From: an uncultured Eubacteriales bacterium
GTDB taxonomy: Bacteria; Bacillota; Clostridia; Oscillospirales; Oscillospiraceae
DNA: 64,000 nucleotides
NCBI GenBank assembly: GCA_900319465.1
Contig: ONOL01000005.1
Location: 1 to 64,000, forward strand
Reading direction: 5' to 3'
In this document: one piece after another, positions 26,089-34,259 of the stretch
Layout: the number at the start of each line of letters is the position of its first letter
How positions within the stretch are numbered: position 1 is the first letter of the stretch
Translations under genes and position numbers: made by a program
Notes under the pieces: generated by a model
Seen by the model: only the letters and a program-made list of their open reading frames with translations
The model's database searches: none
Told to the model about the DNA's origin: nothing

Positions 26089-26235
26089 GGCACACTCTCC
26101 TTCTCGATCTTGAAACGCCCGGCCCAGTTGTCAGAATCGCAGAGCCCGGCATTGATTTTACAGGTTCACGCTGGTATACTGAATGCAGATGGATGGTGGG
26201 GCAGAGTGCCCCCTCCCCTGCACAAATAGCAAGAT

Positions 26236-26265
26236 ATTTTACCATTTCTGCCGTTTCCTTGTCAA
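26236..26265 (-). promoter_or_regulatory. Promoter of rpoB-rpoC
   Basis: Minus strand TTGACA (26265-26260), 18 bases, TAAAAT (26241-26236). The transcript would have a leader of about 140 bases with a small hairpin at 26198-26212. Confidence 0.75.
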
Positions 26266-26324
26266 GTGCTATTTTGAAAATATCAGAGATTTCTGCGGGA
26301 GTGAACAGCTCCCGTTTCTTTTTT
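26259..26324 (+). promoter_or_regulatory. Weak divergent promoter and hairpin before the glycosyltransferase
   Basis: TTGTCA (26259-26264), 16 bases, TATCAG (26281-26286); the -35 is the mirror of the rpoB -35. It is followed by a 6-base stem (26296-26301 with 26309-26314) and TTTCTTTTTT, which could attenuate read-through into the gene. Confidence 0.35.
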
Positions 26325-26341
26325 GCGAAAGGACGCCGTTC

Positions 26342-27565
26342 ATGGATACGATCTCGATCATTCTGCTTGCTCTGGAGGCTGGTTTCGGCCTGTTTCTCCT
26401 CTGGCGCGCGGGGCTGCTCACAAGCCGCCGCGCCTGGATCCTCTCGCTGCTGCTGAGTGCCGCCGCCTTCGCGCTGCGGGGCATGGCCTTCGACTATGAG
26501 ACGCTGGACTACCAGAATTTCCTGCATCCCTGGTGCGAGTTTTTCCGCAGGAGCGGAGGCTTCAAGGCCCTTGCCACCCCGGTGGGCAACTACAACATCC
26601 CCTATCTGTACTTCCTCGCGCTCTTTTCCTATCTCCCGATCCGCGACCTGTACCTGATCAAGCTGCTGAGCGTACTGTTCGACGTGCTGCTGGGCTGGAG
26701 CTGCGCCATGCTGACCGGCCGCGTCACCGGCAGCCGCACCCGGCAGCTCGCCTGTTACTTTACGGTTCTGTTCCTTCCCACGGTGTTCCTCAACGGCGCG
26801 GTCTGGGGCCAGTGCGACGGGGTGTACGTGGCGCTGGCGGTGCTCGGGATCTGGCTTGCGATGGACGAACGGCCGGTCTGGAGCATGATCTGCCTGACGC
26901 TCTCCTTCGGCTTCAAGCTGCAGGCGGTGTTCGTGATGCCGCTCTGGGCGGTGTTTCTCATGCAGGGCAAAATCCGCTGGAAGCACCTGCTCCTCTTCCC
27001 CGCCGCCTACGTGCTGCTCGTGCTGCCGGCGGTGCTGCTCGGGAGGCCGTTTCTTGACACCGTTACGCTGTATTTCAGCCAGACGGGCTCCATCGGCTCC
27101 GGGCTCAACTACAATTCCCCTTCCATCTTCGCCGTTTTCTGGCAGATCTCCGACCCGGAGCCCGCCTCCACCGTCGCCATCGCCGCGGCCTTCGTCTACG
27201 TGGTGAACCTGCTGGCCGTCGCCTGGGTCAACCGCCGCCGCCTGACCGACCGGGCCGTGATCGCCCTCGCGCTCCTGTTTGCGATCGGCATCCCCTTCCT
27301 CCTGCCCCATATGCACGACCGGTATTTTTACGCGGCGGACGTGCTCAGCGTGGCGCTGGCCTTTGCGCTTCCGGTGCTGTGGCTCGCGGCCCCGCTGACG
27401 CAGTTCGCGTCCCTGCTGGGCTATCACGCCTATCTGAAAATGCGCTACCTGCTTCCCATGCGCTACGGCAGCGCGGCGCTGATCCTGTCCATGGCGCTCG
27501 CGCTGATCGGCCTGCTGAGCTCCCTGGCGGAAGAAAAAACAACAAAAAGAAAAAAACGTTCTTGA
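26342..27565 (+). CDS. Polytopic membrane glycosyltransferase (GT-C type, Gpi18-like)
   Basis: 407 residues from the ATG at 26342 (AAAGGA 8 bases upstream). About ten membrane helices. An acidic luminal-loop motif near the start (FDYETLDYQNFLHPWCEFFR), a GNYNIPYLYF block and PHMHDRYFY near the end fit the GT-C families that use polyprenyl-phosphate sugars, including bacterial relatives of GPI mannosyltransferase 2. Likely glycosylates a cell-envelope component. The ending is lysine/arginine rich (KTTKRKKRS). Sugar and acceptor are unknown. Confidence 0.75.
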   Translation: MDTISIILLALEAGFGLFLLWRAGLLTSRRAWILSLLLSAAAFALRGMAFDYETLDYQNFLHPWCEFFRRSGGFKALATPVGNYNIPYLYFLALFSYLPIRDLYLIKLLSVLFDVLLGWSCAMLTGRVTGSRTRQLACYFTVLFLPTVFLNGAVWGQCDGVYVALAVLGIWLAMDERPVWSMICLTLSFGFKLQAVFVMPLWAVFLMQGKIRWKHLLLFPAAYVLLVLPAVLLGRPFLDTVTLYFSQTGSIGSGLNYNSPSIFAVFWQISDPEPASTVAIAAAFVYVVNLLAVAWVNRRRLTDRAVIALALLFAIGIPFLLPHMHDRYFYAADVLSVALAFALPVLWLAAPLTQFASLLGYHAYLKMRYLLPMRYGSAALILSMALALIGLLSSLAEEKTTKRKKRS

Positions 27566-27589
27566 CAAACCGCATTTCTCTGCTATAAT
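27562..27589 (+). promoter_or_regulatory. Promoter of tRNA-Leu
   Basis: TTGACA (27562-27567), 16 bases, TATAAT (27584-27589) with an extended TGC before the -10. It begins within the last codons of the glycosyltransferase. A perfect 10-base palindrome, TGGCATGCCA, lies at 27607-27616 in the leader. Confidence 0.85.
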
Positions 27590-27661
27590 AGCTTTTGCCT
27601 TAAATGTGGCATGCCAATGAGGTGCAGGCGGCTTTCAATGGAGCCGAAGCACCGGCTATTA

Positions 27662-27746
27662 GCGAGAGTGCTGGAACAGGTAGACAGGCACGTTTGAGGG
27701 GCGTGTGTCAACCGACGTGGGAGTTCAAGTCTCCTCTCTCGCACCA
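27662..27746 (+). tRNA. tRNA-Leu, anticodon GAG
   Basis: Acceptor GCGAGAG (27662-27668) pairs with CTCTCGC before the discriminator and encoded CCA (27744-27746). The anticodon loop is TTGAGGG with GAG at 27696-27698, reading CUC/CUU codons. A long variable arm is present, as in all class II leucine tRNAs, and the T-loop is TTCAAGT. Total 85 bases. Confidence 0.93.
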
Positions 27747-27749
27747 TTT

Positions 27750-27786
27750 CGAGTGTTCATAACAGATGTTATGAGCACTCGTTTTT
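27750..27786 (+). terminator. Terminator of tRNA-Leu
   Basis: A 14-base stem with one G-U pair (27750-27763 with 27768-27781), loop AGAT, then TTTTT. Confidence 0.88.
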
Positions 27787-28006
27787 CATCAAGTGGGTTA
27801 TAAACACTCCGACCATGTTGTGGCACAAAAAAACACCAGAGCAAAATCCCCGAAACTTCAGCGGTTTCGAGGGTTTTTGTTGCCCATTTTTTGAATGGGA
27901 ACCGAGAGATATCCAAAGCTGAATTTGAGGTACTGGGAGGACTCGAACCGATACGGAGGCCTTCTCGGGATGGACTGAACTATTGAATGACTTGGGAACA
28001 ACAAGG
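27787..28006. other. AT-rich segment with tRNA-3'-end-like fragment, possible attachment-site scar
   Basis: No gene. A hairpin, 27848-27856 with 27864-27873 (one mismatch) then TTTTT (27874-27878), resembles terminators near integrases. On the minus strand 27949-27929 reads like a T-loop and 3' acceptor end (GGTTCGAGTCCTCCCAG...), without the rest of a tRNA. Together with the adjacent intact tRNA-Leu this looks like a remnant of element integration; no integrase remains. Confidence 0.4.
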
Positions 28007-28546
28007 TTAATATCTTTTATCCTTGTGTTCGTGAATTTTTTGACAGGTTGTCTTCAATATCAACCAAAGATTTAACAACAACCAAGCAAGGGACAAAATA
28101 AGTATTAGTAATATAAGAACTCGAAAAACATAATTAAGATAGTTCCAAAGACTTACAAACTCTGATGGTTTCTCATAATATCGCAGAATAATGTAGCAGT
28201 CGCTCTCTCCGGTTTCCCCATAATAATAATCTCTGTCGCTGCTCATTGCACCATTTTGAAGGAATCCGATTTTTTCACTTAGGTCATTATTCTCTCTCAC
28301 CCACACTTCTGCTTGCTCGTATGGGAGCGGACAGTGTACTGCTTTAACCCCATAAATATGTTCCCAGTTTGCATCTGACCAGTGTATATTCGTATGCTCT
28401 ACGACTTTGGATCCCGGCGGCAGCTTCACATGTTCCAACGCAAAGTAGGGGCCAATACGCCACCAATTCCAGATAAGCAAGAAAACACCTAATACAAAGA
28501 GGACACAGAGTGCTTGAGAAAAATTAAAAATATATTTCTTTTTCAT
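28007..28546 (-). CDS. Small membrane protein of an AT-rich island, unknown function
   Basis: 179 residues. A membrane helix at about 10-28 (ALCVLFVLGVFLLIWNWW), a soluble part of about 90 residues, and a second long hydrophobic segment at about 138-165. GGAGGAG precedes the ATG. No family recognised. Base composition is clearly more AT-rich than the rest of the window and codon choice differs (many A/T third positions), so recent transfer is likely. It sits between a tRNA gene and native genes. Confidence 0.7.
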   Translation of the reverse strand: MKKKYIFNFSQALCVLFVLGVFLLIWNWWRIGPYFALEHVKLPPGSKVVEHTNIHWSDANWEHIYGVKAVHCPLPYEQAEVWVRENNDLSEKIGFLQNGAMSSDRDYYYGETGESDCYIILRYYEKPSEFVSLWNYLNYVFRVLILLILILSLAWLLLNLWLILKTTCQKIHEHKDKRY

Positions 28547-28577
28547 TTTCTCCTCCTATCCGTGCTTCCATGTTGTA

Positions 28578-28606
28578 ATTATATCAGACAGCTCACCGTT
28601 GAACAA
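28578..28606 (-). promoter_or_regulatory. Promoter of the island membrane-protein gene
   Basis: Minus strand TTGTTC (28606-28601), 17 bases, TATAAT (28583-28578), 32 bases before the start. Confidence 0.7.
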
Positions 28607-28679
28607 GCGAGTATCTTTTCCTCCCGCACCCGCCCCATATGTGTTCCTGCCTCTCTTCCGAAAGCGGTCAGCATCCTTC

Positions 28680-28708
28680 TTGTGCAGACGGCCGGCATAT
28701 GGTAAGAT
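28680..28708 (+). promoter_or_regulatory. Promoter of the methyltransferase gene
   Basis: TTGTGC (28680-28685), 17 bases, TAAGAT (28703-28708). Confidence 0.6.
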
Positions 28709-28740
28709 GAACCTGCAAACATCTGTTCTGGGAGGGCGTC

Positions 28741-29523
28741 ATGGGCTATCTTGAGGATTATTATAACAGCTACGACGAGGAAGGCCGGCTTCTGTCCCGA
28801 CACGGGCAGGTCGAATACCTCACCACAATGAAATACATTCACGAGTATCTCTCCGGGATCGCGGAGCCAAGCGTTCTGGAGGTCGGCGCGGGAACGGGAC
28901 GGTACAGCGTCACGCTTGCGCGGGAGGGCTACCGGGTGACCGCCGTGGAGCTGGTGACGCACAACCTCGAGCTGCTCAGGGCCAAGCTCGACGGCTCCGA
29001 GCCGATCACCGTCCTGCAGGGCAACGCCATGGATCTCTCCGACCTGCCGGACGCCTCCTTCTCTTTGACGATGCTGCTCGGGCCGATGTATCACCTCTAC
29101 ACGCGCGAGGACAAGCGGAAGGCGCTCTCCGAGGCTGTGCGGGTCACGAAGACCGGCGGGATCCTTCTCGTCGCCTACTGCATGAACGAGCCGACCGTCA
29201 TTCAGTACGTATTCGGGCTGAACCACCTGCGGGAAGTAATGGCGCTTGAGATGCTGACGCCCGACTGGCACTGCCTCAGTGAGCCGAAGGATCTTTTCGA
29301 GCTGGTCCGGACCGAGGACATCGCTTCGCTGGACGCGGAGTTCCCGGTGGAGAGGCTCAAGCTCGTCGCCTCGGACGGCGCGACCAACTATAAACGGGAA
29401 TTCATCGACGCGATGGACGACGAAACCTTCGGCAAGTGGATGGATTACCACTTTGCGACCTGCGAGCGGCAGGACCTGATCGGAGCCTCCCACCACACGC
29501 TGGACATCCTCAAAAAGAAGTGA
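28741..29523 (+). CDS. Class I SAM-dependent methyltransferase
   Basis: 260 residues. Motif I is LEVGAGTGRYS near residue 47, followed by an acidic residue at the end of the second strand (VTAVELV) that binds the ribose, and a motif-IV-like segment FSLTMLLGPMYHLY. GGGAGG lies before the ATG. The fold is complete; the substrate (small molecule, RNA or protein) cannot be told. Single gene with its own promoter. Confidence 0.85.
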   Translation: MGYLEDYYNSYDEEGRLLSRHGQVEYLTTMKYIHEYLSGIAEPSVLEVGAGTGRYSVTLAREGYRVTAVELVTHNLELLRAKLDGSEPITVLQGNAMDLSDLPDASFSLTMLLGPMYHLYTREDKRKALSEAVRVTKTGGILLVAYCMNEPTVIQYVFGLNHLREVMALEMLTPDWHCLSEPKDLFELVRTEDIASLDAEFPVERLKLVASDGATNYKREFIDAMDDETFGKWMDYHFATCERQDLIGASHHTLDILKKK

Positions 29524-29569
29524 CCGTCCCCGTCCTTCCCTGCCGCCCGGTCCGGGAAGCCGGCGCCGC

Positions 29570-29598
29570 TTGTTTTCCCTGCCGGGATGTATTATACT
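29570..29598 (+). promoter_or_regulatory. Promoter of the DUF2974 hydrolase gene
   Basis: TTGTTT (29570-29575), 17 bases, TATACT (29593-29598), then GAGAGGGG before the ATG. Confidence 0.7.
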
Positions 29599-29628
29599 AT
29601 GGATCACAAATAGAGAGGGGCTGTTGTT

Positions 29629-30852
29629 ATGGATACCATACTGGATTACATTCGCTGGCGGGGTGACCTTCCCCTTTCCCATGACGGTCTGCGGGACGCG
29701 GACGCCCTCGTGCTGAGCCTGCTGACCTATCTTGATCTCAAGCCCATCTGGGAGGAGCGGCCGGAGCCTCTCCGGCTGCGCGATTGCCGGAAGATGATCG
29801 ACGAGGGTACCGCGCGGATCCTGATCACGGGCTCCGGCTTCCACTACGAGGAGATCATTGCCCAGGCCATCGCCTCCCGCCGCTTCGGCGAGCTTGTGAT
29901 CAGCGATTACGTGGATCAGATCCGGGAGGACCCTCCGCTGCAGTTTTCGGCCATGTGCTTTCACGACGAGAGCGGCCTCTCTTTCATGGGCTTCCGCGGG
30001 ACGGACGACACCCTTGCCGGGTGGAAAGAGGATTTCATGATCGGCTTTACCCGTACCGAAGCGCAGGAGCTGGCGCTCCGCTACGCGGATGAGCATCTGC
30101 GGTCCGGTCGCCGCTGGTTCCTCGGCGGACACTCGAAAGGTGCGAACCTCGCCCTCTTTGCCGGATGCTATCTGTCTGACACGGTGCTGGAGCAGGTGGA
30201 GGGCTTTTATCTGCTGGACGGCCCCGGCCTCTGTCCGGAGGTCACGGACGTGAGCAACGTCGAGCGCATTGACAGCCGCTGCCGCCGCATTATTCCCTCC
30301 TTCTCCGTCATCGGCAAGCTGTTCGAGCCTGCCGTCTCCGACACCCGCATCGTCCGCTCCACAGTCTCCGGCATCCTGCAGCACAGTCTGGCCTCCTGGG
30401 GCATTGACCACGGGGAGCTTGCCGTCTGCGAGGCGAACAACGCCGTCAGCCGCTGGATCAGCGGCGCGGTCAGGGAATGGATCGGCAATATCTCGCAGGA
30501 AAACCGGGTCGTCTTTATCCGGGAGCTGTTCGACGCTCTGTCCTCCGGCGGCGCGCGCACTGTGGCGGATCTGGACAAGACGGGATACCTCGGTCGGGAG
30601 CAGATCCTGCGCCGCCTGCTGGAATCGAGCGATGTGACGCGCAAAATCATCGCCGATCTGCCCGTGCAGGCAGTCGGCCAGTTCATCAGCGCCGCCTCGC
30701 ACTTTGCCGGCGGCAAGCAGCGAATCGCTGCCGGCGGTCCCGAGGCCGCGCCCGAGGAGGAGGCAGAGACCGCGGAGCAGACCGAGCTTCCCTTCCTCGA
30801 GGACTCGCCCCTCCCCTTACGGGAGACTGCGGATAAAGAAACTGCCCTGTGA
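29629..30852 (+). CDS. Mbeg1-like alpha/beta hydrolase (DUF2974)
   Basis: 407 residues. The lipase-type nucleophile elbow GGHSKGANLA places the serine at 169; GFRGTDDT before it is the oxyanion/GTDD motif seen in lipase-3-like enzymes and in DUF2974 proteins, and LLDGPGL (about 205-211) may give the acidic residue. No signal peptide, so it acts in the cytoplasm. The last 60 residues are a low-complexity acidic tail. Substrate unknown. The stop codon lies inside the terminator stem. Confidence 0.8.
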   Translation: MDTILDYIRWRGDLPLSHDGLRDADALVLSLLTYLDLKPIWEERPEPLRLRDCRKMIDEGTARILITGSGFHYEEIIAQAIASRRFGELVISDYVDQIREDPPLQFSAMCFHDESGLSFMGFRGTDDTLAGWKEDFMIGFTRTEAQELALRYADEHLRSGRRWFLGGHSKGANLALFAGCYLSDTVLEQVEGFYLLDGPGLCPEVTDVSNVERIDSRCRRIIPSFSVIGKLFEPAVSDTRIVRSTVSGILQHSLASWGIDHGELAVCEANNAVSRWISGAVREWIGNISQENRVVFIRELFDALSSGGARTVADLDKTGYLGREQILRRLLESSDVTRKIIADLPVQAVGQFISAASHFAGGKQRIAAGGPEAAPEEEAETAEQTELPFLEDSPLPLRETADKETAL

Positions 30853-30878
30853 CGCATCACAGGGCAGTTTCTTTATCC
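30831..30878. terminator. Bidirectional terminator overlapping a stop codon
   Basis: A 22-base perfect inverted repeat (30831-30852 with 30857-30878), loop CGCA. The left arm contains the last codons and TGA of the hydrolase gene; it also ends the convergent symporter gene. Confidence 0.85.
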
Positions 30879-30886
30879 GGAAGGGA

Positions 30887-32245
30887 TCAGGCCTTTTTTT
30901 CCGCCTTGAGCTGTTCGATCCTTCCGAGGATCCTCTTCTCGTTATACAGCAGGAAGAGGCTCGCGCCAAGCAGGCAGGTCGCGGTGGCGACCACGGCGGT
31001 GCTGCGGTAGCTTGCGGCGGTGCCGGCGACGGTCATGGAGGTAAAGACCACCATTGCGATCGCCTGTCCCATCTTGAACGCGAAGGTGCGGGCGGCAAAA
31101 AACATGCCGCTGCGGTCCTCGCCGCTCTCCAGGCGGCTCAGCTCCGCCACGTCGGCCACACAGGCCTGCGGCAGGATGCCGAGGATCGCCATCGGGACCG
31201 CCGCGCACACGGCGATCACAAAGCCCCAGACCAGCCCCTTGCCGCAGAGCGAGGTGATAAGGAACACCGCGGCATAGGCGAAGAAGCCGGTGACGATCAG
31301 GCGCTTTTTGCCGAGCTTCGGCGCAAGCTTGTTGACCGCCGGATAGAGCAGCACGCTGATGAAGGTCATCGTGGCGGTCAGGACGAAGGTCCAGGTGTCC
31401 TCGATCTCCATGAGCTTGGTCTCATAGAAGGCAAGGCCCGTCTGGAACAGGGTGAGGGCGAAGAAGTAAATCACGTCGCTGTACACAAAGCGGCGGAACT
31501 GTCCGTTTTTAAAGGTTTTCAGCAGGGAGCGGAAGGCTTTGGTCTCGCTCGGTCTGCTGTCAATGTAGTCCCGCTCCTTGATGTAGAGGGAAGGGATCAG
31601 CATGGCGATGCAGGCCAGCGTCGCCATGACCGCCACCGCGAGGCGGATGGAGCCCGCCTGCCCCGCGAAGCCCTGCAGGAATCCCGCCAGGTTCGGCAGC
31701 ATGAAGGAAATGCTCTGCCCGGCGATAAAGGTAAAGGAGATGAAGGTCGAAACGTTGATGCGGTGCTCCTGCGTGTCGCCGAGCTCGGCGATCAGCGCGT
31801 TGTAGGGTGTGCAGAAGATGGTCATGAACAGATAGAAGACCATCAGCATCGTGAAAAGCAGCACGTCGTTGACCACGATGCTGCCGGTTTGGGGAACCGT
31901 GAACAGGCCGATGGTCACCAGCGCGAAGGGAACGGCGATGGCCTTCATGAAGGGGATGCGGCGTCCACCCTTGAAGTTGCTGCGGTCGGACCAGCCGGCG
32001 ATCAGCGGGTCGGTCACGGCGTCGAAAACACGGCCGACGGCAAGGACCAGGCCGAAGAGCGTAAGCTTGAAGAGGATGGGGTTCTGGGTGATGCCGGAGG
32101 CGAAAATGCCGGTGTTGGGGTTCTGGGCGTCCGGGCTGCCGGTGTAGTAATACACCATCCAGTTGGACACCACGCCGGACAGCAGGCTCCAGCCGAACTG
32201 CCCGACGGCGAAGATCCAAAGCAGCTTGTTCGTAATTTTTTTCAT
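30887..32245 (-). CDS. GPH-family sugar:cation symporter (MelB-like)
   Basis: 452 residues from the ATG at 32245 (GGGAGA upstream), twelve membrane helices expected. The cation-binding signature of the glycoside-pentoside-hexuronide family is visible as GRVFDAVTDPLIAGWSDRS in helix 2, and the cytoplasmic loop SNFKGGRRIPFM follows. It imports a glycoside, pentose or uronide with sodium or protons. No glycosidase gene is adjacent, so the substrate is open. The promoter carries a strong palindrome just past the -10, suggesting control by a sugar-responsive repressor encoded elsewhere. Confidence 0.9.
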   Translation of the reverse strand: MKKITNKLLWIFAVGQFGWSLLSGVVSNWMVYYYTGSPDAQNPNTGIFASGITQNPILFKLTLFGLVLAVGRVFDAVTDPLIAGWSDRSNFKGGRRIPFMKAIAVPFALVTIGLFTVPQTGSIVVNDVLLFTMLMVFYLFMTIFCTPYNALIAELGDTQEHRINVSTFISFTFIAGQSISFMLPNLAGFLQGFAGQAGSIRLAVAVMATLACIAMLIPSLYIKERDYIDSRPSETKAFRSLLKTFKNGQFRRFVYSDVIYFFALTLFQTGLAFYETKLMEIEDTWTFVLTATMTFISVLLYPAVNKLAPKLGKKRLIVTGFFAYAAVFLITSLCGKGLVWGFVIAVCAAVPMAILGILPQACVADVAELSRLESGEDRSGMFFAARTFAFKMGQAIAMVVFTSMTVAGTAASYRSTAVVATATCLLGASLFLLYNEKRILGRIEQLKAEKKA

Positions 32246-32358
32246 TCTTGCTTCTCCCTTATTACTTCTTCCCCGGATATCATGACCACCGCGCAAACGC
32301 TTCGTCCTGCATTTTGACCCGAGGATCCGGAAGCCGCCGTTCGGAGCCGCGATGATCA

Positions 32359-32401
32359 TTATCATATGATAAAGTGTAATCGAAGTCGAGCAGAATGTCA
32401 A
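32359..32401 (-). promoter_or_regulatory. Promoter and palindromic operator of the symporter gene
   Basis: Minus strand TTGACA (32401-32396), 17 bases, TACACT (32378-32373), directly followed by the perfect 14-base palindrome TTATCATATGATAA (32359-32372) at the transcription start. A second palindrome, ATGATCAT, is at 32352-32359. Confidence 0.7.
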
Positions 32402-32483
32402 GGCAAGCCGTCCCCGGCCAGTATCGCCCCGGCCAGTATGGGGATCGGCCTGTCTCTTTTTACGGATTCCGGCATTTTTCTTC

Positions 32484-32512
32484 TTTACTTTTTTATCCAA
32501 GTGTGCTAAATT
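32484..32512 (+). promoter_or_regulatory. Probable promoter of the asparagine-rich protein gene
   Basis: TTTACT (32484-32489), 17 bases, TAAATT (32507-32512), with a leader of about 90 bases and AGGAGGT before the ATG. Confidence 0.45.
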
Positions 32513-32607
32513 CATAAATGCATAATCAGTGGTTTATGCGTTGGGAGGCCCGACCGACCGCCAGCTTTTGTCTCTAGTATTTTCTTTTTGTATTAGGAGG
32601 TAACTGT

Positions 32608-33711
32608 ATGAAAAAAGCGCTTGCCATTCTTCTCGTTCTGGTTCTGTTCGCTTCTCTGAGCGTCACGGCATTTGCCGACCGCTATGTTGCGAATTATTTC
32701 AAGACCCCTGTCGGGTATGAGACCATGAACGACGCCAAGACTGTCGCCCGTCTGCAGCACAAGGATACCGGCGCTTACGGCGACACGATGTTCGCCTACT
32801 TTGACAGTCTGAAGGACGCGTTCGACAATCTGGCCTATACCGAACAGCACGATGAGATCTACCTCTTTAAGTCTGACGACACCGATCTGAAGTTCCCCCT
32901 CTACGAGCTTGGCCAGGATTTCTATCTCGTGATCGAAAAGGACAGCAAAGTCGAATACACCGGCGAAGTTTCCGCCCAGCCCTACTTTGTTGTCGCCACC
33001 ATTGAAGACTGCGCCGAAGAGATCAATCTTGATCCCGCGGTCTATGACGTGACGCACTACATCGTCGTCGCTTACGCGCCCCCCGCCGGCGGCAACTACA
33101 ACAACAACGGCGGCAGCAACGGCAACGGCAACAATAACGGCAATAACAGCAGCAACAACAACAATAATAATAATAATAATAACAACAGCAACAATAATAA
33201 CAATAATAATAACAACAATAACAACAATAACAACGACGACAACAAAGAGACCAAGCCCGCTTACACCGGCGAGCTCACCGTAGACAAGAATTTCTGGATC
33301 CTGCCCGGCAAGAACGTGAGCATCCGCTGGATGCTCCCCACCGGCCCCAACGAGGACGGCAGCTATGACGCTCCGGGCCTTGCCATCACCTATGACAAGT
33401 TCGCGGACAACGGCACCATCGTCGTCGGCAATCCCGAGGTCGCCAACGAAAAGCCCATCAGCGGCATCAACCAGGAGTTCCAGGACGGCGCCACCACCGT
33501 TGGCATCAGCGCCGGCACCTCTGAGGTCCCCGTTGAGCAGAAGCCCAGCGAAGTGGCTGTCGATGTGAACGACGGTCCCGAGCACACCGACGTGACCGTC
33601 GGCGGCGAGACCACCCCGGAGAATCCCATCCCCTTCTCCTTCCACCACAAGAACGAAACCGCTGATATGGTCCTCGGCATTCTGGGCGCCCTGCTCCAGA
33701 ACCTCGGCTGA
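32608..33711 (+). CDS. Secreted protein with long poly-asparagine linker
   Basis: 367 residues. A signal peptide (MKKALAILLVLVLFASLSVTAFA) is followed by a domain of about 135 residues, a linker at about 162-212 made almost only of asparagine with a few Gly/Ser, and a C-terminal domain of about 155 residues. No anchor motif or membrane helix follows, so it is probably released or held non-covalently. Neither domain is recognised. A strong ribosome site and terminator frame it as a single gene. The asparagine tract is encoded by AAC/AAT runs and may vary in length between strains. Confidence 0.75.
   Translation: MKKALAILLVLVLFASLSVTAFADRYVANYFKTPVGYETMNDAKTVARLQHKDTGAYGDTMFAYFDSLKDAFDNLAYTEQHDEIYLFKSDDTDLKFPLYELGQDFYLVIEKDSKVEYTGEVSAQPYFVVATIEDCAEEINLDPAVYDVTHYIVVAYAPPAGGNYNNNGGSNGNGNNNGNNSSNNNNNNNNNNNSNNNNNNNNNNNNNNNDDNKETKPAYTGELTVDKNFWILPGKNVSIRWMLPTGPNEDGSYDAPGLAITYDKFADNGTIVVGNPEVANEKPISGINQEFQDGATTVGISAGTSEVPVEQKPSEVAVDVNDGPEHTDVTVGGETTPENPIPFSFHHKNETADMVLGILGALLQNLG
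33093..33242 (+). repeat. AAC/AAT trinucleotide microsatellite
   Basis: About 150 bases of AAC and AAT codons interrupted by a few GGC/AGC/ACG, in frame within the secreted protein. It is strikingly AT-richer than its surroundings. Slippage would change linker length without breaking the frame. Confidence 0.85.
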
Positions 33712-33730
33712 TCTCAGCAAGGCTTTTCTT

Positions 33731-33762
33731 CCCGGATCGCTTCAAGCGATCCGGGTTTTTTT
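33731..33762 (+). terminator. Terminator of the asparagine-rich protein gene
   Basis: Perfect 10-base stem CCCGGATCGC (33731-33740) with 33746-33755, loop TTCAA, then seven T. Confidence 0.9.
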
Positions 33763-33921
33763 ACCCTTGCTCCCCGATTTCGTGCGTAATTTCTTGTGTT
33801 ATGCGTGACATCAGGCAACAAGACCTTGTGTTTTTCGACAGCATACAACCGATTTCGTCGCTTTCACCATTTTCCGCCAAGGGCGCTCCAGAAATAAATA
33901 TGCATTATTTACAAAAAGTTC

Positions 33922-33950
33922 TTGACTTCCTCTTGATCTTATGGTATACA
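33922..33950 (+). promoter_or_regulatory. Promoter of a stand-alone RNA
   Basis: TTGACT (33922-33927), 17 bases, TATACA (33945-33950). No reading frame with a ribosome site follows. Confidence 0.7.
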
Positions 33951-33956
33951 TAAAGC

Positions 33957-34152
33957 AGGAGATGGGCGGCACCCATCGGTGTGATCGGCACCTTAACCCG
34001 TTGAGCAAGCCCAATTCACTTGCGGGCCAGCCGGAGGCATAGTATCCGGATGTTGTACGGGCAACGCGTCATCCTACATAGTGTTGGCAACTAACCGATT
34101 TTGGAAACAGGCTGCATTCCGTTCTGCGGAAAGCGGCCTGTCTTCTTTTTTC
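33957..34152 (+). ncRNA. Candidate small structured RNA, class unknown
   Basis: About 195 bases between a sigma-A-like promoter and an intrinsic terminator (34107-34121 pairing with 34127-34141, then CTTCTTTTTT). Several local hairpins can be drawn: GATGGG/CCCATC near 33960-33980, GCAAG/CTTGC near 34002-34022, CCGGA/TCCGG near 34032-34050, and GGATG/CATCC near 34047-34075. No open frame with a ribosome site. The next gene has its own promoter after the terminator, so this is not an obvious riboswitch. It lacks the conserved sequences of RNase P RNA, tmRNA and SRP RNA. A 6S-like role is possible by size only. Confidence 0.5.
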
Positions 34153-34192
34153 TGCTGCGGAATCCGGAGCGCGTTCCCCTGCAATTCGCGGC

Positions 34193-34221
34193 TTGTGAAA
34201 TCCCGCGCGCTCTGCTAAAAT
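34193..34221 (+). promoter_or_regulatory. Promoter of the DJ-1/flavodoxin operon
   Basis: TTGTGA (34193-34198), 17 bases, TAAAAT (34216-34221), then GGGAGG before the ATG. Confidence 0.7.
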
Positions 34222-34259
34222 AGACGAAAACAGACGAAAAAGAACCGGGAGGTCATCTC

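Noticed and set aside
26296..26324. Terminator of an upstream plus-strand gene
   Set aside because: No gene precedes it on the plus strand; it can only be an attenuator or chance hairpin ahead of the glycosyltransferase.
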